64,000 nucleotides of DNA, from positions 1,583,501 to 1,647,500 of the forward strand of contig NZ_CP142394.1 of NCBI RefSeq assembly GCF_035930445.1, read 5' to 3'. Below, piece by piece: positions 8,056 to 18,664 of the stretch. The position numbers and the translations under genes are program-made. Position 1 is the first letter of the stretch. Each line of letters begins with the position of its first letter. Source of the DNA: Sphingopyxis chilensis. GTDB taxonomy: Bacteria > Pseudomonadota > Alphaproteobacteria > Sphingomonadales > Sphingomonadaceae. The notes beneath the pieces were generated by a model that did not search any database, was not told the origin of the DNA, and worked only from the letters and a program-made list of their open reading frames with translations.

Positions 8056-9959
8056 TGCGGCACTCCCGGCTCGGGGTCACTCGCCGCGCCCGATTTCCAC
8101 GCGGCATAGTCGCGGTCCATGCGTTCCTTGATGGTTCCGCCCCAGCCGGCCTCGAAGGTTTCGAGCGCCTCCATGCCTTTCTCGCGGTCGAAGAGAAAGG
8201 TCATGAAATCCTTGGCGACGGGAGCCGCGGCGCGGCTGCCGCCCATGCCATGCTCGATCACGATCCCGGTGGCGTAGCGCGGATTGTCGACCGGCGCGAA
8301 GCCGATGAACAGGCCGTGGTCGCGAAATTTCCACGTTCCGCTTTTGCCGTTGCCGGTGCCGAGCCCGCGCACCTGCGCGGTGCCGGTCTTACCCGCCATG
8401 GTGATGCCGTCCAACGGCAGGCGGCTGCGCACCGCGGTGCCCGCACCATTGACGACGAGGTCCATCCCCTGGCGGGCAACCGCGAGCGCTTCGGGCGAGA
8501 AGGGCAGGGGCTCATTCTGGAATTCGCGGTTGACCAGACGTGGGTAGAGGCGGCGGCCCGAGGCGATGCGCGCGGTCATCACCGCGAGCTGAAGTGGGTT
8601 TACGCTGACATAACCCTGTCCGATGACTGCGTTCAGCGAGTCCGACGCCGACCATTGCTGGTCATATTTCCGCATCTTCCACGCGCTGTCGGGGATCGTG
8701 CCATAGCGCTGATTGCTGCCCGCCAGCCGGAATTCCTCGCCAAGTCCGAGCAGACGGGCGGTGGGGGCCATCGCGTCATAGCCGAGCCGGTGCGCGAGCC
8801 AGTAGAAATAGCTGTTGCAGCTTTTCATGATGGCCGATGGCATGTCGAGGCTGCCATGCGTGCCGAGACAGCGGAAAAAACGGTTGCCGAGGCGGTAGCC
8901 ACCGATACAGGTGTGGCGCTCGCTCGGGTCGACGCCATGTTCGATGGCCGCGATCGCGGCCATCGGCTTCAACGTCGAGCCGGGGGGATAGAGTCCGCGC
9001 GTCGCCTTGTTGATCAGCGGTTGGTGATCGTCGGCGCGCAACCACGCATATTCGCTGTTGCTGATGCCGTCGGAAAAGCTGTTCGGGTCGAAACTCGGCA
9101 TCGATACGAAGGCGAGGATGTCGCCATTGTGACAGTCGATGACGACCGCGGCGCCCGATTCGCGTCCCATGCGCCGCGCGACATATTCCTGCAGGTCGGC
9201 ATCGATCGTCAGGTGAACCGTCTTGCCCTGCACGTCGGGCTGGGTGGAGAGGTCGCGGACGACCTTGCCGCGCGCCGTCACCTCGACACGCCGCGCACCG
9301 GGTTCGCCCTTCAGCATCTCCTGGAAATATTTCTCCAGCCCGTCCTTGCCGATCTTGTAGCCGGGCGTGATGTAGAGCGGATCCTTGACCTTCTGATATT
9401 CCTCGGCGTTCGGCGCGCCGACATAGCCGATCAGATGGCCGACCGCCGCCCCCGTCGGGTAGTTGCGGGCAAAACCGCGCTGCGGCGCGATGCCGGGCAG
9501 TTCGGGGAGACGAACGAGGATCGAGCTATATTCGGCCTCGGTCATATCTTCCTTGACCGCCACCGGCTGGAATCCCGATGCCGCTTTCAGGTCGCGGTTG
9601 ATCCGCTCCATCGCGTCGCCATCGAGCCGCAAAAGCGTCTGCAACTGCCCGAGCACCATCTCCTTGTTGTGCAGACGGTCGGGGATGAGGTCGATGCGGA
9701 GCGAAACGCGGTTGTTGGCGAGCGCCTTTCCATGGCGGTCGACAATCCAGCCACGCCGCGGCGGAACCAGCGTCAGGTTGACGCGATTACTTTCGGATTC
9801 AAGGACATACCGGTCATTGTCGATGACCGAAATATAGGCCATCCGCGCCGCTAGCGCGACGCCGACAGCCGCCTGCGCCCCGCCGACGACGAGCGCACGG
9901 CGGGTGAAGGTCAGGCCCCTCCAGGCTTCGGTGATCGGCGGACTCTTCTTCTTGGGCAT
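8052..9959 (-). CDS. mrdA: Penicillin-binding protein 2 (elongasome transpeptidase)
   Basis: Class B PBP that crosslinks peptidoglycan with RodA in the elongasome. The 635-residue protein has a membrane anchor at about 22-42, a dimerisation/pedestal region at about 60-230 and the transpeptidase domain from about 260. The active-site motifs are complete: S328-T-L-K, S380-C-N and K524-T-G. The tail after about 600 is variable. The gene lies between mreD and rodA on the same strand, with only 18 bp to mreD. Confidence 0.97.
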   Translation of the reverse strand: MPKKKSPPITEAWRGLTFTRRALVVGGAQAAVGVALAARMAYISVIDNDRYVLESESNRVNLTLVPPRRGWIVDRHGKALANNRVSLRIDLIPDRLHNKEMVLGQLQTLLRLDGDAMERINRDLKAASGFQPVAVKEDMTEAEYSSILVRLPELPGIAPQRGFARNYPTGAAVGHLIGYVGAPNAEEYQKVKDPLYITPGYKIGKDGLEKYFQEMLKGEPGARRVEVTARGKVVRDLSTQPDVQGKTVHLTIDADLQEYVARRMGRESGAAVVIDCHNGDILAFVSMPSFDPNSFSDGISNSEYAWLRADDHQPLINKATRGLYPPGSTLKPMAAIAAIEHGVDPSERHTCIGGYRLGNRFFRCLGTHGSLDMPSAIMKSCNSYFYWLAHRLGYDAMAPTARLLGLGEEFRLAGSNQRYGTIPDSAWKMRKYDQQWSASDSLNAVIGQGYVSVNPLQLAVMTARIASGRRLYPRLVNREFQNEPLPFSPEALAVARQGMDLVVNGAGTAVRSRLPLDGITMAGKTGTAQVRGLGTGNGKSGTWKFRDHGLFIGFAPVDNPRYATGIVIEHGMGGSRAAAPVAKDFMTFLFDREKGMEALETFEAGWGGTIKERMDRDYAAWKSGAASDPEPGVPQ

Positions 9960-9977
9960 CGGCGCGTTGGAACCAGT

Positions 9978-10499
9978 CTATCGGCGTTTCAGGCGGAAAT
10001 TGTCAAACTTGCCCGTCAAGCGCATGAACAGCGGCACGAGCAATGCCGAAACGATGATCTGGGGCACGACGAGGCCGAGCACCCGGCCGGCGTCCGCGTG
10101 CGGATGGGTGATCAGCGCCGCCGCCGACTGGATGGCCGCGACCAGCAGCGCCGCGATCGCCCAATCGTGGAAAAAACCGCGCCAATAGATGCGCTGCGAC
10201 GACCAGGCAATCGCGATGCTGGCCAGCGTCCACAAGCCCACCGCGGTTCCGATCGGCGCGCCGCTGAACAGATCGTCCCACAGGCCGAGCGGCAGGCCGA
10301 TCCACACCGGCCACATCTCGGAACGCAGCAATTGCCAACACAGGAAAAACAGCAGCCCGAGCGGCGGCAGAACGGGCGAGTTGGCGATCAGCGGCAGCAT
10401 CAGCGGCAAGGCCGAGGCGAACATCACGCTCGCGATCGGTACGATGCGCATCCGCCACAGCGATGCCGGTTCGCCGAGACGCGGCCCCTTCTGGTTCAT
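9978..10499 (-). CDS. mreD: Rod shape-determining protein MreD
   Basis: MreD is a small polytopic inner-membrane protein of the elongasome that balances MreC-PBP2 interaction. The 173-residue protein has five to six hydrophobic segments and the family's PPLGLLFFLCWQL-like and LGLWDDLFSGAPIG signatures. Its ATG overlaps the mreC stop by 4 bp, and it is followed by mrdA on the same strand. Confidence 0.92.
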   Translation of the reverse strand: MNQKGPRLGEPASLWRMRIVPIASVMFASALPLMLPLIANSPVLPPLGLLFFLCWQLLRSEMWPVWIGLPLGLWDDLFSGAPIGTAVGLWTLASIAIAWSSQRIYWRGFFHDWAIAALLVAAIQSAAALITHPHADAGRVLGLVVPQIIVSALLVPLFMRLTGKFDNFRLKRR

Positions 10500-11395
10500 G
10501 GTGCCGGGGCAGGGAGGGGGGCGGGCGCCGGCCGGCCCTGGGCCTCGATATTGTCGGGGGTATAGGGACGCAGCACTGCCACCGCATCGACCTTGCCCGG
10601 ATCGGCGAGCGGGCGCGCGAGCGCGCCGTCGTCCTGGCGCCGCACGACGATCGCGACCGGGATATTCGGCGGATAGAGCCCGCCCGTGCCCGACGTCACG
10701 AGGATGTCGCCCGGCTTGAATGGGTTGTTCGCGATGTTGAGCGTGCGCACGTCGAGGTCGCCGTTGCCGCGTCCGCTGGCGAGCGCGGGCAGGCCGTCGC
10801 GCGCGCGGCGAACTGGAACGATATTGTCGACGTCGGTAAGTAGCAGCACCTGCGACACCGACGGTCCGCTGGACAGCACGCGGCCGATCAGCCCGTCGGC
10901 GCCGCGCACCGGCTGGCCCGCGGCGACACCGAGGTTGCGTCCGATGCTGAGCAGCGCGATGCGCTTGCTGCTCGTCGAGGTCGAGGTGAGCAGATAGCCG
11001 TTGGCGAGCGCGGTCTTGTCGGTTTCCTGCAGCTTGAGCAGCGCCTTCAGCTGGCGATTCTCTTCCTGCAACGAACTGGTCGCAACGAGCTGGCGCCGCG
11101 TGTCGGCGAGTTCCTTGCGCAGCCGCCGGTTCTGCGTCCCCGCGCTGACATAGGCGCCGACCGTGTCGTCGATGCCCGAGATCGACCCGATGATCGATCG
11201 CGATCCCCGCGCGATGGGTGCGGTGGTTTCCTGGCTCGCCACGCGCAATTGGGCGAAGCCGACGGGGTCAACGACCGACAGGATCGCCAGCAACAGTCCC
11301 GCCACCGCCCCCGTCACCGCGATGACATAGGCAACGAACAGGCTGTACTGAGCCTTTCGGGATTGCCCCGGACGTCGATGTGCCGGGCGGACCAT
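10496..11395 (-). CDS. mreC: Rod shape-determining protein MreC
   Basis: MreC is the periplasmic elongasome scaffold that activates PBP2. The 299-residue protein has one membrane helix at about 17-38, a coiled coil at about 80-115 (NRRLRKELADTRRQL through RQLKALLKL) and the two beta-domains of MreC at about 120-270. The C-terminus is a Pro/Ala tail. It is separated from mreB by 20 bp and overlaps mreD. Confidence 0.95.
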   Translation of the reverse strand: MVRPAHRRPGQSRKAQYSLFVAYVIAVTGAVAGLLLAILSVVDPVGFAQLRVASQETTAPIARGSRSIIGSISGIDDTVGAYVSAGTQNRRLRKELADTRRQLVATSSLQEENRQLKALLKLQETDKTALANGYLLTSTSTSSKRIALLSIGRNLGVAAGQPVRGADGLIGRVLSSGPSVSQVLLLTDVDNIVPVRRARDGLPALASGRGNGDLDVRTLNIANNPFKPGDILVTSGTGGLYPPNIPVAIVVRRQDDGALARPLADPGKVDAVAVLRPYTPDNIEAQGRPAPAPLPAPAP

Positions 11396-11415
11396 AGTGA
11401 AGCGCTACCGTCCGA

Positions 11416-12477
<1,062 letters not shown>

Positions 12478-12654
12478 TCATCGAAGCCGCGCCCCTGACG
12501 GACACGCCCCTGTCGTGATTTACCGGCGCGCCCCGCCGGCGACAGCTGCAATCAGGGGGAGATTCCGGCCCGTCCACAAGGGGTGGCTGGACAAAATGAT
12601 CAGGGCTGTGCGGATGGGTCGCGATTTGCGTTCGACTGCGCTAGGACAGCGGCC

Positions 12655-14463
12655 ATGTCAATACGTCGCCTGCCGGAAAAGCTAGTAAATCGGATCGCAG
12701 CCGGTGAAGTGGTTGAAAGACCCGCCGCCGCGCTCAAGGAACTGGTTGAAAACGCTATCGATGCAGGTTCGACCCGCATTTCGGTGCGAATCGCCGAGGG
12801 CGGAATTTCGCGGCTCGAGGTCGAGGATGACGGGTGCGGGATGACCGGCGCCGACATGGCGCTCGCGCTTGAACGCCATGCCACATCGAAGCTGCCGACC
12901 GACGCGATCGAGGATGTCACGACGATGGGCTTTCGCGGCGAAGCCTTGCCTTCGATAGCGAGCGTCGCGCGGCTGACGCTCGAAAGCCGCCTGGCGGGCG
13001 GCGACGGCTGGAAGCGTGTCGTGGACAATGGCGTTCTCGTCGCCGAGGGACCAGCCGCGCTCGGCAAGGGCACGCGTGTGATGGTCGAGGACCTGTTCGC
13101 GCGGGTTCCGGCGCGGCGCAAGTTCCTGCGCAGCGGTCGCAGCGAATATGCCGCCTGCCTCGACGTGGTGCGGCGGCTCGCGATGGCGCGGCCCGATATC
13201 GGCTTCACCGTCGAGCATGACGGGCGCCGCGTGCTCGACGTGCAAGGCGGGCAGGACCAGCTGACGCGCGTCGCGGCGTTGACCCAGCGCGATCTCGCCG
13301 CGAACAGCATCGGGGTCGATATCGACCGCGGCGACGTGCATCTGGGCGGGGTGATCAGCCTGCCGACCTACAATCGCGGCATCGCCGATCATCAATATCT
13401 GTTCGTCAACGGGCGCCCGGTAAAGGACCGGCTGCTCGTCGGCGCGCTGCGCGGCGCCTATGCCGATTTACTCGCGCGCGATCGTCACCCGGTCGTCGCG
13501 CTGTTCTTCGACGTGCCGACCAGCGAGGTCGACGTGAACGTCCATCCGGCGAAGACCGAGGTGCGCTTTCGCGACCCGCAGCTTGTCCGCGGGATGATCG
13601 TCGGGGGCTTGCGCCGCGCGCTCGACGAACATGGTTTTCGCAGCGTCCAGCGGCCCGCCGAGGCGGCGCTTGCGGCGTGGCAGCAGGAACCCGTGGCGCC
13701 GCAGTCGCCGGGCTTGTTCGTCGCGCCCGCGCCGCATCTCCAAAACCGGGCGATGTTCGGCGGGGACGATGGAACAACGACCGCTTTGCTCCACGAACGC
13801 ATCGTCGATTTCGCGCCGCCGCGCGATGCTTTGCCGATGGGCCGCGCCGAAGTCGCCGTCGCACCTGTGCCAGAGGCCGAGGCGCACCCACTCGGCATCG
13901 CGCGCGGCCAGATTGCGAAAACCTATATCGTCGCCGAGGCCGAGGACGGGCTCGTCATCGTCGACCAGCATGCCGCGCACGAACGGCTGGTGCTCGAGCA
14001 ACTTCGTCGCGGCATGGGCGGGCAGGCGGTGCCGTCGCAAGGCCTGCTGCTGCCCGAGGTCGTCGAACTCGACGAACCTGCTTGCGACCGGCTCGAGGCC
14101 GCGGCGCCGCAGCTCGCCGCGCTCGGCGTCGAGCTCGAACGCTTCGGTCCCGCCGCGGTGATGGTGCGCGCGACCCCGGCGATGCTGGGGGCGATCGACT
14201 GCCAGAAACTCGTCACCGACATCGCCGACGATCTGGCGGGTTACGACGCAGCGCTGGGCCTCAACGAGCGGCTAGAACTGGTCGCCGCGACGATGGCGTG
14301 CCATGGGTCGGTGCGAGCGGGGCGCACGCTGAGCGTCGCCGAAATGAACGCGCTGTTGCGCACGATGGAGGTCACGCCGCATTCGGGCCAGTGCAATCAC
14401 GGGCGCCCGACCTGGGTGAAGCTCGCGATGGACGATGTCGAGAAATTGTTCGGGCGGAAGTGA
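12655..14463 (+). CDS. mutL: DNA mismatch repair protein MutL with endonuclease motif
   Basis: MutL couples mismatch recognition by MutS to strand incision. The 602-residue protein starts with the family's MSIRRLPEKLVNRIAAGEV. The GHKL ATPase motifs are present: E32-N33, DDGCGM at 58-63 and GFRGEAL near 95. The C-terminal domain carries DQHAAHERLVLE, the metal-dependent endonuclease motif, and CNHGRPT near the end. This implies a nicking MutL, as in bacteria without MutH. Upstream in-frame starts extend into the intergenic region and were not used. Confidence 0.97.
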   Translation: MSIRRLPEKLVNRIAAGEVVERPAAALKELVENAIDAGSTRISVRIAEGGISRLEVEDDGCGMTGADMALALERHATSKLPTDAIEDVTTMGFRGEALPSIASVARLTLESRLAGGDGWKRVVDNGVLVAEGPAALGKGTRVMVEDLFARVPARRKFLRSGRSEYAACLDVVRRLAMARPDIGFTVEHDGRRVLDVQGGQDQLTRVAALTQRDLAANSIGVDIDRGDVHLGGVISLPTYNRGIADHQYLFVNGRPVKDRLLVGALRGAYADLLARDRHPVVALFFDVPTSEVDVNVHPAKTEVRFRDPQLVRGMIVGGLRRALDEHGFRSVQRPAEAALAAWQQEPVAPQSPGLFVAPAPHLQNRAMFGGDDGTTTALLHERIVDFAPPRDALPMGRAEVAVAPVPEAEAHPLGIARGQIAKTYIVAEAEDGLVIVDQHAAHERLVLEQLRRGMGGQAVPSQGLLLPEVVELDEPACDRLEAAAPQLAALGVELERFGPAAVMVRATPAMLGAIDCQKLVTDIADDLAGYDAALGLNERLELVAATMACHGSVRAGRTLSVAEMNALLRTMEVTPHSGQCNHGRPTWVKLAMDDVEKLFGRK

Positions 14464-14470
14464 CCCTCGT

Positions 14471-14797
14471 TCAGGGAATGATTTCCAGCGACGAAATTTT
14501 TTCGCCCTCAGTGACGAAAAAGTGCCTCAGGTCGACCTCGCCGCCGGCAAAATTGCCGACGATGTGGCAGGTGACGACGGTTTTCCCGTCCTGCTCGGCA
14601 ATTGCGATGGGCGTGCTGGTATAGCTGATCTTCGCCGCGATTTCTCGCTTCCACGCCGCGATCTCTTCTTTTCCCCGATGCGTCCTGCCTTCGTCCTTGA
14701 CGATCGCGTCGTCGGTGAAACAAGCGGCGACCGCCGCCGCATCCGCGCGGTCGGCGGCAAAATAGGCGGCAATAGGTGCGGGAATATCAAGCGGCAT
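14471..14797 (-). CDS. NTF2-like / SnoaL-fold small protein
   Basis: The 108-residue protein has the cone-shaped NTF2/SnoaL fold pattern: a first helix with AAYFAADRADAAAVAACF, then TDDAIVKDEGRTHRGKEEI, followed by beta strands. Members are small ligand-binding proteins or isomerases, and the substrate here cannot be read from sequence. AAAGGA upstream of the ATG supports this start over longer ones. It is divergent from an HxlR-type regulator 95 bp away, which probably controls it. It converges with mutL, leaving only 7 bp between the stops. Confidence 0.8.
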   Translation of the reverse strand: MPLDIPAPIAAYFAADRADAAAVAACFTDDAIVKDEGRTHRGKEEIAAWKREIAAKISYTSTPIAIAEQDGKTVVTCHIVGNFAGGEVDLRHFFVTEGEKISSLEIIP

Positions 14798-14892
14798 GGC
14801 GGGGTCCTTTCGCGTCGTTGATTGTCTCCGCACCAAGATGTTTCTAAGCTTCCCAAATGACAAGAACGCACGAAAAAGTAAGGTACTGAGCT

Positions 14893-15237
14893 TTGGGTAA
14901 GGTCGAATACACCGCCACGAGCGCCGCGGCCGGTGTCGAGCAGGCCTTCCGCATGCTCGAAGGACGCTGGAAGCTCGTTATCCTCTTCCATCTTTTTGGC
15001 GGCAAGCTGCTGCGTTTTTCCGATCTCGAACGCGCGATTCCGGGCATTTCGCAGAAAATGCTGATCCAGCAGTTGCGGCAGATGGAAAGCGACGGCATCG
15101 TCCGCCGGATCGTCCACCATCAGGTGCCGCCCAAGGTCGAATATGGCCTAACCGAATGGGGGCAGACATTGTGTCCGGCGCTCGACGCCATATTGGGCTG
15201 GGCCGAGCAACGGCCGGAGCAAGATGCGGGAGGCTGA
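14893..15237 (+). CDS. HxlR-family winged-helix transcriptional regulator
   Basis: The 114-residue protein has the HxlR winged-helix pattern: FRMLEGRWKLVILFHLFGG, then LRFSDLERAIPGISQKMLIQQLRQME and the wing V-Y-L-T-E-W-G. The characteristic Cys near the N-terminus of many HxlR proteins is missing (the position reads GVEQAF), so a thiol switch there is unlikely. The start appears to be TTG with a purine-rich AAGTAAGG upstream; no ATG lies before the conserved core. It probably regulates the divergent NTF2-like gene and itself. Confidence 0.85.
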   Translation: MGKVEYTATSAAAGVEQAFRMLEGRWKLVILFHLFGGKLLRFSDLERAIPGISQKMLIQQLRQMESDGIVRRIVHHQVPPKVEYGLTEWGQTLCPALDAILGWAEQRPEQDAGG

Positions 15238-15239
15238 AA

Positions 15240-15779
15240 ATGCGGTTCTGGTGTGGACTTCCTGTTTTGGCCATCGTCGCGACCCTGACTGCGGCGAACG
15301 GTGCGGCGGCGGCGCCAGCACTTCCCGCCGCCGCCTGTTCTGTTGCCGCAGCGCTGCCGCCCGAACTCGCCGACTGGGCGCGCAACGCGTCGAGCAAAAC
15401 GATATACGCCTATGGCGACGACCTCGGCGCCGACTGGTCGCCGCTGGGGCCGGCGCGGACGGCCCTGCCGCTGCACAAGTTTGAAAGCCTGCGCTACGGC
15501 GTCGCGCCCGAACGCAAGCCTGATGTATATAAATTCGGAGGTATGATCCCGGTCGCGGTGAAGAAGGCCGGGCGCCTGATCGTCGCGCTCGACGCCGGCG
15601 CGTGGATCGACCTCGTCCGCGACGGCACAGTGATGAAATCGGTCACGCACGGCCACGGCCCCGCCTGCTCGGGCATCCGCAAGATGGTCGAATTCGACGT
15701 CAAGCCGGGGCGCTACCAGCTCCAGATCGTCAATGCGCCGGCGGCGTCGATCCATGCGATGGCGGTGCTGCGCGACTGA
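15240..15779 (+). CDS. Exported hypothetical protein (sphingomonad family)
   Basis: The 179-residue protein has a signal peptide at about 1-25 (ending GAAAA) and a beta-rich mature part with conserved-looking VALDAGAWIDLV, HGHGPACSGIRKMVEFDVKPG and YQLQIVNAP stretches. Two cysteines (about 33 and 142) could form a disulphide. Similar proteins occur in sphingomonads. I recall some carrying a homogentisate dioxygenase label, which nothing in this sequence supports, so it is left without function. It follows the HxlR gene by 2 bp on the same strand and may be co-transcribed with it. Confidence 0.7.
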   Translation: MRFWCGLPVLAIVATLTAANGAAAAPALPAAACSVAAALPPELADWARNASSKTIYAYGDDLGADWSPLGPARTALPLHKFESLRYGVAPERKPDVYKFGGMIPVAVKKAGRLIVALDAGAWIDLVRDGTVMKSVTHGHGPACSGIRKMVEFDVKPGRYQLQIVNAPAASIHAMAVLRD

Positions 15780-16976
15780 TCAGGGCAGGCGTTTCGCCAG
15801 CACCCCGCTTGCATCGCTCTGCAACGGCGTGACGCCGATCAGCCGCATCAACAGCGGATAAACCTCGATATTGTCGACGATGCCGACATCGCCTTTCAGG
15901 CCAGTGCCGCTCGCGACGAACAGCGCGAGCATTTCGGAGTCCTGATTGTCATAGCCGTGCGCGCCGCCTTTGATTGGCCAGCTCGGCGTGCCCGCGATGA
16001 TCGACCAGCCGGGTTCGGCGATGCAGATGATCGCAGCGACGCGCGGATTGTGACCATAGTGGAGCCGTTTGGGCAGCTCCTCACGGCGGTTGCACGTCAT
16101 GTGATCGTGCGGTTTCAACAGCGCCTCGTAAACGCGGTCATCGGTCCCGGCAGCGGGCTCGATCGCCGCATAGGGGCCCGTTTCGACCGCGACGATGCTG
16201 GCAAGGTCGATCAGGTCGGCAAGCTGGACAATGCGGCTTTCGTCGATCGCGCGCATTCCGTGGTCGGCGACGATCAATATGTGCGCGCGCTGCCCCATCG
16301 CGGCGAGACCCGCCGTGAGGTCGCCGATGCGCTTGTCGATTTCGGAAATCGCGGCGTTGACCTCGGCGCTGTCGGGGCCGAATTTGTGCCCCGCGTTATC
16401 TACGGCCTCGAAATAGAGCGTCGCAAAAGCGGGACGAATATCGGCCGGGCGGCGCATCCAGTCGAGGATGGTATTGACGCGTTGGGCATAGCCGACATGC
16501 TCATCATAGCGCAGCCAGTCGGGTGGTCGGTGCTCGCCTATCGCGACCTCGCTGCCCGGCCAGAACATCGTGGCGGTGCGCACGCCCGCCTTGCCTGCGG
16601 TGATCCACGCGGGTTCGGCCTCGTCCCACCAGAAGGGATCGAGCGATTGCTTCGGGTCGCCGAGGCTGAACTTCACTTGGGGTCGCCGCGGGTCGATCAT
16701 ATTATTGCCGACAATGCCATTGTTGTCCGGGCGCTTTCCTGTGACCATCGCATAATGGTTGGGGAAGGTCTTGGTCGGGAAGGACGGGCGCAGCTTGCCG
16801 TGCGCGCCCTCGGTCGCCAGTCGCGACAGGTTGGGCGTGATCCCCCGGTCCAGATAATCGGCCCGAAAGCCGTCGATCGAGATCAGGATCGTGACGGGAT
16901 CGCGGACGCCCGCGTCCTGCGCCTGCGCGGCGAGGGGAAGGGCGAGGGCGAGCAATAGCGAGAGAAGGCGGTTCAT
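15780..16976 (-). CDS. Exported NPP-type phosphodiesterase/pyrophosphatase (alkaline phosphatase superfamily)
   Basis: The 398-residue protein has a signal peptide at 1-20 (ending AQAQ) and the nucleotide pyrophosphatase/phosphodiesterase fold. Metal ligand D35 lies in ISIDGFRADYL; the nucleophile is Thr70 in PTKTFPNHYAMVTG. Further metal ligands lie in VDNAGHKFGPDS and IVADHGM, and the late HGYDNQDSEM histidine completes the site. It should hydrolyse nucleotide or phosphodiester substrates in the periplasm. It shares its strand and neighbourhood with the PhoD-like phosphatase upstream, which suggests a shared phosphate-scavenging role. Confidence 0.9.
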   Translation of the reverse strand: MNRLLSLLLALALPLAAQAQDAGVRDPVTILISIDGFRADYLDRGITPNLSRLATEGAHGKLRPSFPTKTFPNHYAMVTGKRPDNNGIVGNNMIDPRRPQVKFSLGDPKQSLDPFWWDEAEPAWITAGKAGVRTATMFWPGSEVAIGEHRPPDWLRYDEHVGYAQRVNTILDWMRRPADIRPAFATLYFEAVDNAGHKFGPDSAEVNAAISEIDKRIGDLTAGLAAMGQRAHILIVADHGMRAIDESRIVQLADLIDLASIVAVETGPYAAIEPAAGTDDRVYEALLKPHDHMTCNRREELPKRLHYGHNPRVAAIICIAEPGWSIIAGTPSWPIKGGAHGYDNQDSEMLALFVASGTGLKGDVGIVDNIEVYPLLMRLIGVTPLQSDASGVLAKRLP

Positions 16977-17018
16977 GCGCGGTCGGCTATGGTTCTTGTG
17001 TGACCGTCTGGCGACAGG

Positions 17019-18587
17019 TCACGCCATCTTGATCCCGGCGATGTCGCGCTCGACGATACCCGTCGCGCGCTTCGACAGCGTGTTCACCGGCGTGGTCACC
17101 TTGTCGACCACCATGAAATGCGTCTGCCAAGCCTCGCGGCCCACGTCGCACACCAGATAACCGCGCTGGTCGTTCGCGAATTTGAGTTCGGGGTTCTGAC
17201 CCAGGAACACGTCGGTTCCGTTGCGCCGGTCGCTGCCGTCGCCACCGCTCGAAATCGACGTGGCGACGAATTCGGCGCCGACGACCTTGTCCTTGAGCAC
17301 CAGGTCGCCGCAGAAATTCTGATGCTCGTCGCCGGTAAGGACGACATTGTTCTTGAGGCCGGCCATGCGCGACAGGATGCGCTCGCGCGGCGCTTCATAG
17401 CCCGCCCAGCTATCGAGATTGACGATCTTCTTCGGCTCATCGGCCTTGCGCCGCCGGTCGAGCGACATCATCGTGACCTGCTGCGCAAAGGCGTTCCACG
17501 TCGCACCGCCCTTCGCCAGGTTACGGCCCAGCCATTCCTCCTGCGCCTTGCCGAGCACCTCGGCATTCTTGTCGAACACGCCCGGACAGGCGGGCTTGAA
17601 TCCGTCCTCGCACGGCTGGTCGCTGCGATATTGCCGCGTGTCGAGCAATTGCATCGCCATCAGGTCGCCATACCGAAACTCGCGGTTCATCGCGACCATC
17701 CCGCCGCGCGGCAACAGCGCCTTGCGCACCGGCATATGCTCATACCACGCCTGCATCGCCGCCTGTTTCTTCAGCATGAAGACCTCGGGCGGAGCGGCCT
17801 CGGGGTCGTTGCCGTCGAGGCCCAGCTTCCAATTATCGACATCCGATACCCAGTCGTTGCGGATCTCATGGTCGTCGAAGCTCGACAGAAAGGCATGGGT
17901 GCAGCGCGCCGCCTGCAGGTCGATATCGCCAAGCTGCTGCGCATAGGCGCTGCGGAAATCATTGACGTCGATGAGGTTGCGAAAGGCGTGCTTACGCACC
18001 GGCCGCGTCGGCAGGCCGGTGTTGAACAGATATTCCTCGCTATATTCGTATATGAAGTCGCCATAATGATAGACGAACGCGAGATCTTCGCGCGCAAGGT
18101 GCCGATAGGCGCCGAAAAAGCCCGCCTCGAAATGCTGGCATCCCGCAACGCCGAATTTCAGCGCATCGGTCTTGGCGCCCGGCGCGGGCAGCGTCCGCGC
18201 CCGGCCGCGCAGGCTGCGTTCGCCACCGGCGGTGAAGCGGTAATAATAGGGCCGATCGGGCTGCAGCCCCGCGACCTCGACATGGACGCTGTGCGCGAGC
18301 TCGGGCCGCGCGAGTTCGGTGCCCTTGGCGACGACGTCGCGAAAGCCGCTGTCGCTTGCCACCTCCCAGTCAACAGGGAAATTCGCGAGCGGCATTCCGC
18401 CGTGGCGTTCCATCGGTTCGGGGGCGAGGCGCGTCCAGATGACGAAGCCGTCGCTCGCAGGGTCGCCCGCCGCGACGCCCAGGCTGAACGGGAACTCGCG
18501 GAAGATCCCGCCCTCGGCGCGCAGGATTGCGGGTGCGGCAAGGCCGGCGAGGGTGGCCCCGGCAATGAAATGGCGGCGGTCGAACAT
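17019..18587 (-). CDS. PhoD-like alkaline phosphatase D family protein
   Basis: Exported phosphodiesterase/phosphatase of the PhoD family, 522 residues. The N-terminus MFDRRHFIAGATL is a twin-arginine signal, in keeping with export of a folded metalloenzyme. A fibronectin-like PhoD N-domain (about 30-125) precedes the metallophosphatase core, with GVAGCQHFE, YHYGDFIYEYSEEY, SFDDHEIRNDW and LTGDEHQNF as metal-binding elements. The family hydrolyses phosphate esters outside the cytoplasm under phosphate limitation. A 42-bp gap separates it from the NPP gene downstream on the same strand. Confidence 0.92.
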   Translation of the reverse strand: MFDRRHFIAGATLAGLAAPAILRAEGGIFREFPFSLGVAAGDPASDGFVIWTRLAPEPMERHGGMPLANFPVDWEVASDSGFRDVVAKGTELARPELAHSVHVEVAGLQPDRPYYYRFTAGGERSLRGRARTLPAPGAKTDALKFGVAGCQHFEAGFFGAYRHLAREDLAFVYHYGDFIYEYSEEYLFNTGLPTRPVRKHAFRNLIDVNDFRSAYAQQLGDIDLQAARCTHAFLSSFDDHEIRNDWVSDVDNWKLGLDGNDPEAAPPEVFMLKKQAAMQAWYEHMPVRKALLPRGGMVAMNREFRYGDLMAMQLLDTRQYRSDQPCEDGFKPACPGVFDKNAEVLGKAQEEWLGRNLAKGGATWNAFAQQVTMMSLDRRRKADEPKKIVNLDSWAGYEAPRERILSRMAGLKNNVVLTGDEHQNFCGDLVLKDKVVGAEFVATSISSGGDGSDRRNGTDVFLGQNPELKFANDQRGYLVCDVGREAWQTHFMVVDKVTTPVNTLSKRATGIVERDIAGIKMA

Positions 18588-18664
18588 GGCGGGGCTCCGT
18601 GGGGCGAATCAATGCCCCTCGATAGCCGAGCCCCGCGTTACATCAATGACCGATGGGCCTCGGA

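Noticed and set aside
8040..9854. A 604-codon open frame on the plus strand, antisense to penicillin-binding protein 2
   Set aside because: It is a codon-bias shadow typical of GC-rich DNA: the composition is Arg/Asp/Gly-rich without any recognisable domain, and the opposite strand encodes a full PBP2.
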